Shown: positions 58,344 to 64,000 of the stretch, in pieces | Position numbering within the stretch: the first letter of the stretch is position 1 | How the letters are laid out: each line of letters starts with the position of its first letter | Assembly (NCBI RefSeq): GCF_051020955.1 | Contig: NC_135029.1 | Coordinates: forward strand, 4,550,001 to 4,614,000 | Reading direction: 5' to 3' | Length of the DNA: 64,000 nt | DNA from: Megalopta genalis | Taxonomy: Eukaryota > Arthropoda > Insecta > Hymenoptera > Halictidae | Position numbers and translations under genes: made by a program | Notes under the pieces: generated by a model | Database searches by the model: none | What the model saw: the letters and a program-made list of their open reading frames with translations, nothing else | What the model was told of the DNA's origin: nothing

Positions 58344-60351
58344 GGAAAATTATACACTTTGTTTCGCATCAGAATTTTCGCTAATTTCGTTTAAAAAAAA
58401 AAACTGTACAATACAATGCACAGCAAGTATAAAGAAGGATAGTGGACGGTGCCCCAAAAAGATGAATATGATAACACGCCTGTGGTGTTGGTTCATTAAC
58501 AACTGTTACGAAAAACGTGGCGGAGAAGAAAGGAAGGAAGCGGTTGCGCTTCGCTTTGACACTACTTGTATTGCAGAACGCATTTTGAATACCGTGTGCC
58601 GAATTCGCGAAACGAATCCCGCTTTTCTACAGTGTACTGATGAAATTACTGAAAAAGGGTCGCGCTTAACGAGCGCCTAGCTATACTTTACCGATCTCAT
58701 TAAAAGCTGGGATCGCCATCAAAGGGCGAATACTTTATCGAGTGCAACCGGCTGGAAGGGGGATGGGACATGTGTTTCGCGTATCTTAAAAATATTAGAG
58801 CGAGAAGGAGAACTAGTTTCTAGGTTCAGAAGGCTCTAATACATCGTAATCGGTAAATTACGTAAATGCCGCATGCCATGAACGAACCTAAAGGTCAGTC
58901 AGTCCGAGGTCTTACATAATCGCAAGGCGAAAGGTTGACCCATCTTTACGCCGCAGCCTTCCTAGCTGAACAAAGATTTCGCGGTATTTTTTTGCCATGC
59001 CTCGCATTGTTTCGACAGTACAATGCTCTTAACAGCTGAATTAATTAATTCAGAACGGACTGGCAAAGGAGCTTGACACAGCGCATTAGTCTTGTTTAAC
59101 TCGTGATTGTAGTAGGAGGTTCCTGATAACACCGGAGAACAGGTTCTTTCAAACCCGTTATTACGCGAGAGATAGAAATTAAGAATTTCTGAATTTGATT
59201 GATTTCTGAAATTTCAGGACGAAATGAAGATGTACATTTTATTGAGAAGAAGCAATTTAGACTGTACGTAATAAACATACAAAATATAATAAGAACTTTT
59301 CAATTTGCATTATACATCAGATGAGTGTTCGATTGTAAATAAGTTTTATTTTGAATAATTATATTTTCGACAGTTTCATAACTGAGCGTAAAAATGCATA
59401 CGTGCAAGAAACTATGCAAAATTGCAATGGAAAGAACTGAAGTTAAACAACAAATACTGATACAAAAGAATTTTCTATGTTTGGCGGAATTATTGTATCT
59501 TGACAGAGATATTTGTTTTAAAACAATCAGTACTGTCTAAACAATCGAAATATAATCGTATAATCTGTGGAATTAATTACATAATAATAGTTGTTTCTAC
59601 TTTTGGACCACAATAATGCATTTAATTTTTGATTTGTTGTACATTTTTAATTGTTTACCAATCCGTAATTAAATAACTATCAAATGGACTTGTGTCTGTA
59701 ACTGTAGCATGTCGACTCAGTTTGGACACAAGATAAAATAATGAAGTTATGCGAGTTGATGGGTTTGCCCTTCATAGCCCTCAGGGTCTGTTAATTGTCG
59801 TTAGTCGATGAGAAAACCCATTTTCACTAATTACACGGTCAAGTATTTAGGCACGGAGATTCCCGCTGCTTACGTATATGCAAATCATTAACATGATATT
59901 TAACTTCTCAATAGTTATTGTCCAGGATTTTATATATTTTCAATAACTTTTGCTCCAAATCACAATCGTGCTGTATAATTACAATATTAAAAGTTACGTG
60001 TGCAACTTTACATCAGGAGAATTATATGAATTAAAAATTAAAGTCATCCTCTTTTATGAATAACATATAATTTAAATTGCTATATAGATAATAATTATAT
60101 ATTTTCTGTTATTTCAAATAAAAGAAATCGCGTCAAACAATAGTTATGCAAATAAATTCTATTAACTTAAAATATTAATAAAATATATTATTGATGCATT
60201 ATATTACCACAGTGAGAGAGATATACATAATATGCACATATACTACAATCATACTAGTTCGAAATATTTGACATTAATTATCAATTCTCATGCAAAGAGT
60301 TGTGAATGAAATAATTGAAATATGAGTACACGTGTTGATGAGACATTCCAG
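58344..60351. other. Intergenic; GC-richer 58,440-59,060
   Basis: A 119-codon plus frame (58321-58680) has mixed composition and no domain, and it starts inside a MITE border, so I do not call it a gene. A GC-richer patch also lies at 59,700-59,880. No function assigned. Confidence 0.3.
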
Positions 60352-60697
60352 CTGTTGATGAATTCCTTGCTGAAGTTTTTGTCAAGTTCAAAGCAACAGG
60401 AGGTTGCAGAAACATAATTGTTGTAACTGAAAATGCAAATAACACGGAATTCTCGAAGATTCCGTAGAAAACAAGGCGGGTTATCTGAAGATCTACATAA
60501 TCAGAGGCTATGACGAGCAGGATATTAAAAACCAGTTATTAAAGGGTATTCATAGACAGCATGCCAAGATAAACGCAGATGATGTATGCTATTGTTATTT
60601 CATACCTTCGCCTTTTTTACGGAATCACCAATTCACGGAAACAGAGATTACTGAGATCATGAAAGCATTCTTCGAAAGAGCAGGAAGTTTGTTCTAA
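60352..60697 (+). pseudogene. Frameshifted exon-like fragment of an unrecognised protein
   Basis: After an ATTCCAG acceptor-like site, one frame reads VDEFLAEVFVKFKATGGCRN, IIVVTENANNTEFSKIP and then UAG (60465). One base out of phase, from the same point, VENKAGYLKIYIIRGYDEQD runs on to INADDVCYCYFIPSPFLRNH and EITEIMKAFFERAGSLF with UAA at 60695. The two halves join naturally at KIP/VENK if a single base has been lost. The composition is globular and clearly unlike the AT-rich surroundings. I do not recognise the family. It is either a retro- or duplicate pseudogene, or a real last exon with a sequencing error. Confidence 0.55.
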
Positions 60698-63600
60698 GGT
60701 TATCGTAAACGGCGATTAGTTTGCTATCAATTAACTAGTTGCGATTTTATTACGTGAAAGTTTCCGCACGAAATTTTCGAACGACAATCTTTTTGCTCGA
60801 TTACTTTTAATAGTTTTAGTTCATGTAAAATGGATTACTAATTTTATAATGTTAATATAATTGATAATTTAAAAAGTACAAGGAGTTGTTATAGAATAAT
60901 TGCATAATTGCAAATTATTTGAAGGTATGATCATTCGTCATTAAAAAATAAATAGTTATTAGGTACTACATAAACATTTTAACTAAAACTAATAGCAGTG
61001 CACTGTCTATAGTAAATCCTAACAGGATGACGCAATTAATTAATTGAACTTCGGATAAGTGTCCGCAAGCGGCTAAAAGTTAATTCATTTTTCTTATATT
61101 TATAAAGCCGAAAATAAGAAATCATAAATCAGTAAGCAGAATAATAGTAATATTTTGAATTGCGCCATAACACTGTTAACTCTAGGTAAATTATAACAAT
61201 CTACAGATTTACAGATTTACTTGGCAGCGCAAAATATATAAAACACACATTAAAATTAAGTTGTTAAATTTATTTTCCTTTGACTTAAATTACTTCTCTA
61301 AAATTGAAATAATCCACTAAAATGAGATTATACTTTTATTATAATAATACCAATTTAAGAAATAGAAAATCTCACTTAAAATCTCACTTCTATTATAACT
61401 CTAATTAATTCTTGTTTGATAGAATTATGTAATTTACAACTCGCGGTTTTATTAACAGAAAAGCATTAGTTTTAATCCTCGAGCATGAAATTAGCGAAAT
61501 TGGCGATCTTAGCAAATGTATACGAGAGAAATTACCGGTATAAGAGACAACTTCTACTTCCACGTGTGTGATGAAACGTTGTGTGTGGGTATCGTAAAAA
61601 TTCCAGTGATCCGAGTGACCAAACGTGTTGAGTAATTACAAGGATATTGCACTGCGCATCTGCATCAGACATTACATAATAATATCGAGTGTCAAACGTT
61701 GTTAACCACGATACAAATTTAATGCGCAGTCAATGATAGACATTCGGCAGTTCGCAGAAAATACACGTGGGAAGATTGCCACGTATTGTTCTCACAGCCT
61801 CATTACCACTTTTATTTTTTTGTTCCATTTTTTTTTTATTACCCATGTCACAGAAATTGCGACCAATTTTTTTGTTCAATACCATTACCCCTTTCATGTT
61901 TATAATTATTAAGACATTTTGGACAGTTCTGTTTCAAAAATTGCCAAACTAAAAGAGATGATAAAATAATATTAAAATAATAAAATTAATAAAATGATAA
62001 AATAATATATATATATATTATTATTTATTATAAAATAATATATATATTTTTAATAATATATATATTATTTTATCATTTTCATTTCATCAAATTGACAATA
62101 AGTTGAAACTAAGAAGATACTTTTTGTAGATGTGCAGACTTTTTATTTAAAGATTTACCTTCGACGTATGTATTTTTTAAATGTATGTTTCAGTTTTATT
62201 GGTAATATTAAATTACATTTTAAACAACCTATTATTATATATTATTACATTTTTAAATATATTTATATCCAGAAGTAAATTTCATTCACACATTCTTAAC
62301 ATAAACTCTACATTCAGTCATAAAATATCTGGACATTTTTTTCGTATTAAAGTAGTAACGACATTTACACGTAGCTTGTTAGCAATTATAAAACCATTTC
62401 ACTCGAAATATGAAGCTAATACTTGTTTGAAGTAAAAAATTTTATTACTAAAACGCTAAACAGAATATATTTCATAATCATTTTGAAAAGGCACAGGCCA
62501 TGACATTTGATAATAGAAATCTTCTAAAGATCAAAAGTATTATTAAATTATACACGGATCATATTTTCCATTACATTATGAAAGCATAAGATTACAATGT
62601 TATTAGGATAATTAAGTAGTGCAACATTTGAACCATAAACTTTAAATTTTATTAATGTGTTGCTACTTTAATTCTTATTTTAAATGGTCGTGTGCACACA
62701 TGTATATACTTCTACATTTACATTCTACACTTCTGAAAACGTAACTTCATTTATTCCTATCTACAGTCGTTAATGTAATACATGGTAATAACGTGGCAGC
62801 ATTTAATAATCAATTGGTTCGTGATTTACTCGCTCGTAGATGGATGTTTAGTGTGCATACATTACTGCTGTTCACTTTCAGAATATATTATAACTACGAT
62901 TATAAAATAAATACATATATTTCGGTAGAAAAATACCATACCTTCAGGCTATGTTTTTAATGCTAGATGGATTTGTTTAACACCTAGTAAATATTGTGCT
63001 TCATTTTTCATTCTGTTTATCGCAATAAATGTCAACTATTATTTGACACTAGTATTCAATAATAATGTTATATTGATATTTGTAACGATGTGTTTCGTTA
63101 CATACAAGTATCATGTATTAAATTTATAATAAAGCTCTTAAATAAGTCAATAATTTTCCGCATACTGCCAGAAAATATATGCTATTCTAGATTAAACTGT
63201 TTCTTCAAATTAAAATGTTCCATTTCCAAAAACATGCCGGAAGACATGCCAGTCTCTTTAATTCTTGAAATATGTTCAAAATGAGTTCTTAAAATAATTT
63301 TCAAATAATAATTACAACAGAAGTGGTTACATTACATCAATCTAAATAATCCATTGAATTATAGATGAATTTATTGTCGCGACTGAATCATTTTTTGATC
63401 TGACATTCTAAAAGAACAATTGGTGATTTTTTTGTACATAGAGTACTAACAATAAGTAGTGTTTGACACACAGTGATTCACAAACGTCTTTTAAACCGGA
63501 GTAACTGCTTTAAAACTGCACCAATCAACTTGAACATTTTAGAAATATGTATTAGGATCAATTTACAAGACGATAGTACTGAACAGAAATTGTTACAAAA

Positions 63601-64000
63601 GTTGCAGTTGATTGGAATAATCGAAAAAGATTTTTCAGATTTCACTCTAAAATTTGTTTGTTTCGGTCTTCAACAAACATGTAAACAATTATTTACATGT
63701 CGTTCGATGGAACTTTAGCTGTATCTTTTCTTATTTAACTTTGGGAGAACATCGTCGCGACTGAAAATTCTCTCTCTCGAAATTTCCAGCTGCCGCTTTC
63801 GCGAGTCGCGTGTCCGATTATAAATTCGTTGGTTCTTTCGCGCGCTTATGGGAACAAGAAGGGTGGGGTGGCGCGGGTGTTTTGCAAGCCTGGCTTTCGG
63901 AGGAATTTGCAATGATTTAGTTCGACGGCGTAGTCGTGAAAATTCTGCACGCGGCGTCCTTTAAGGCGTCGGAACGTAAAACCAGGTAACATCGTGGCCG
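60698..64000. other. AT-rich non-coding stretch; GC rises at the window end
   Basis: AT palindromes occur at about 61,990-62,080. From about 63,740 to the end the sequence becomes GC-rich, with an AACCAG|GTAACA donor-like site at 63,985. It could be the promoter or first exon of a gene outside the window. Confidence 0.3.

Noticed and set aside
58321..58680. 119-codon plus-strand frame
   Set aside because: It starts inside the right end of a TTAA MITE and has no recognisable motif. The composition does not hold along its length.

Overview
The window looks like insect nuclear DNA, and my guess is a hymenopteran such as a bee. The reasons are strong AT-richness, short phase-conserved introns with GT/AG borders, insect-type mariner relics, many short TTAA- and TA-flanked MITEs, and a Fis1 protein of clear animal type. 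The species call is inference. I see no rRNA, tRNA, CRISPR or bacterial-type gene.

Layout. Positions 1-33,790 are almost gene-free. They hold microsatellites, a 370-bp (TTTTA)n array, two minisatellite families, two mariner relics, a jockey-like LINE relic, a possible solo LTR and at least four MITE or foldback families, some nested in each other. GC-richer unannotated islands near 3.4-3.9, 6.5-7.5, 14.1-15.1, 24.5-24.8, 29.2-29.9 and 31.0-31.7 kb may be regulatory or untranslated DNA. At 33,792-36,092 (+) lies the main gene, the large last exon of a leucine-rich-repeat single-pass membrane protein. Its frame ends at a UAG followed by CUAG and then stays open for another 210 codons, which makes it a strong stop-codon readthrough candidate. 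Positions 36.1-51.9 kb are again mostly non-coding.

The 51.9-57.1 kb block holds compact housekeeping genes on the minus strand. These are Fis1 (mitochondrial fission adaptor, four exons, complete) and a Maf/ASMTL-type nucleotide pyrophosphatase (four exons, complete). A 55-codon small frame sits only 56 bases upstream of the Maf start, with no visible splice or polyadenylation signal between them, so one exon may carry both. Positions 57.1-64.0 kb hold MITEs, a frameshifted exon-like fragment (60.35-60.70 kb) and AT-rich DNA.

The observations most worth following up are the readthrough extension of the LRR receptor, which would bury a C-terminal PDZ-ligand-like TEL; the possible bicistronic small-ORF/Maf exon; and the dated nested insertions, including a TTAA MITE whose removal restores a LINE reading frame.
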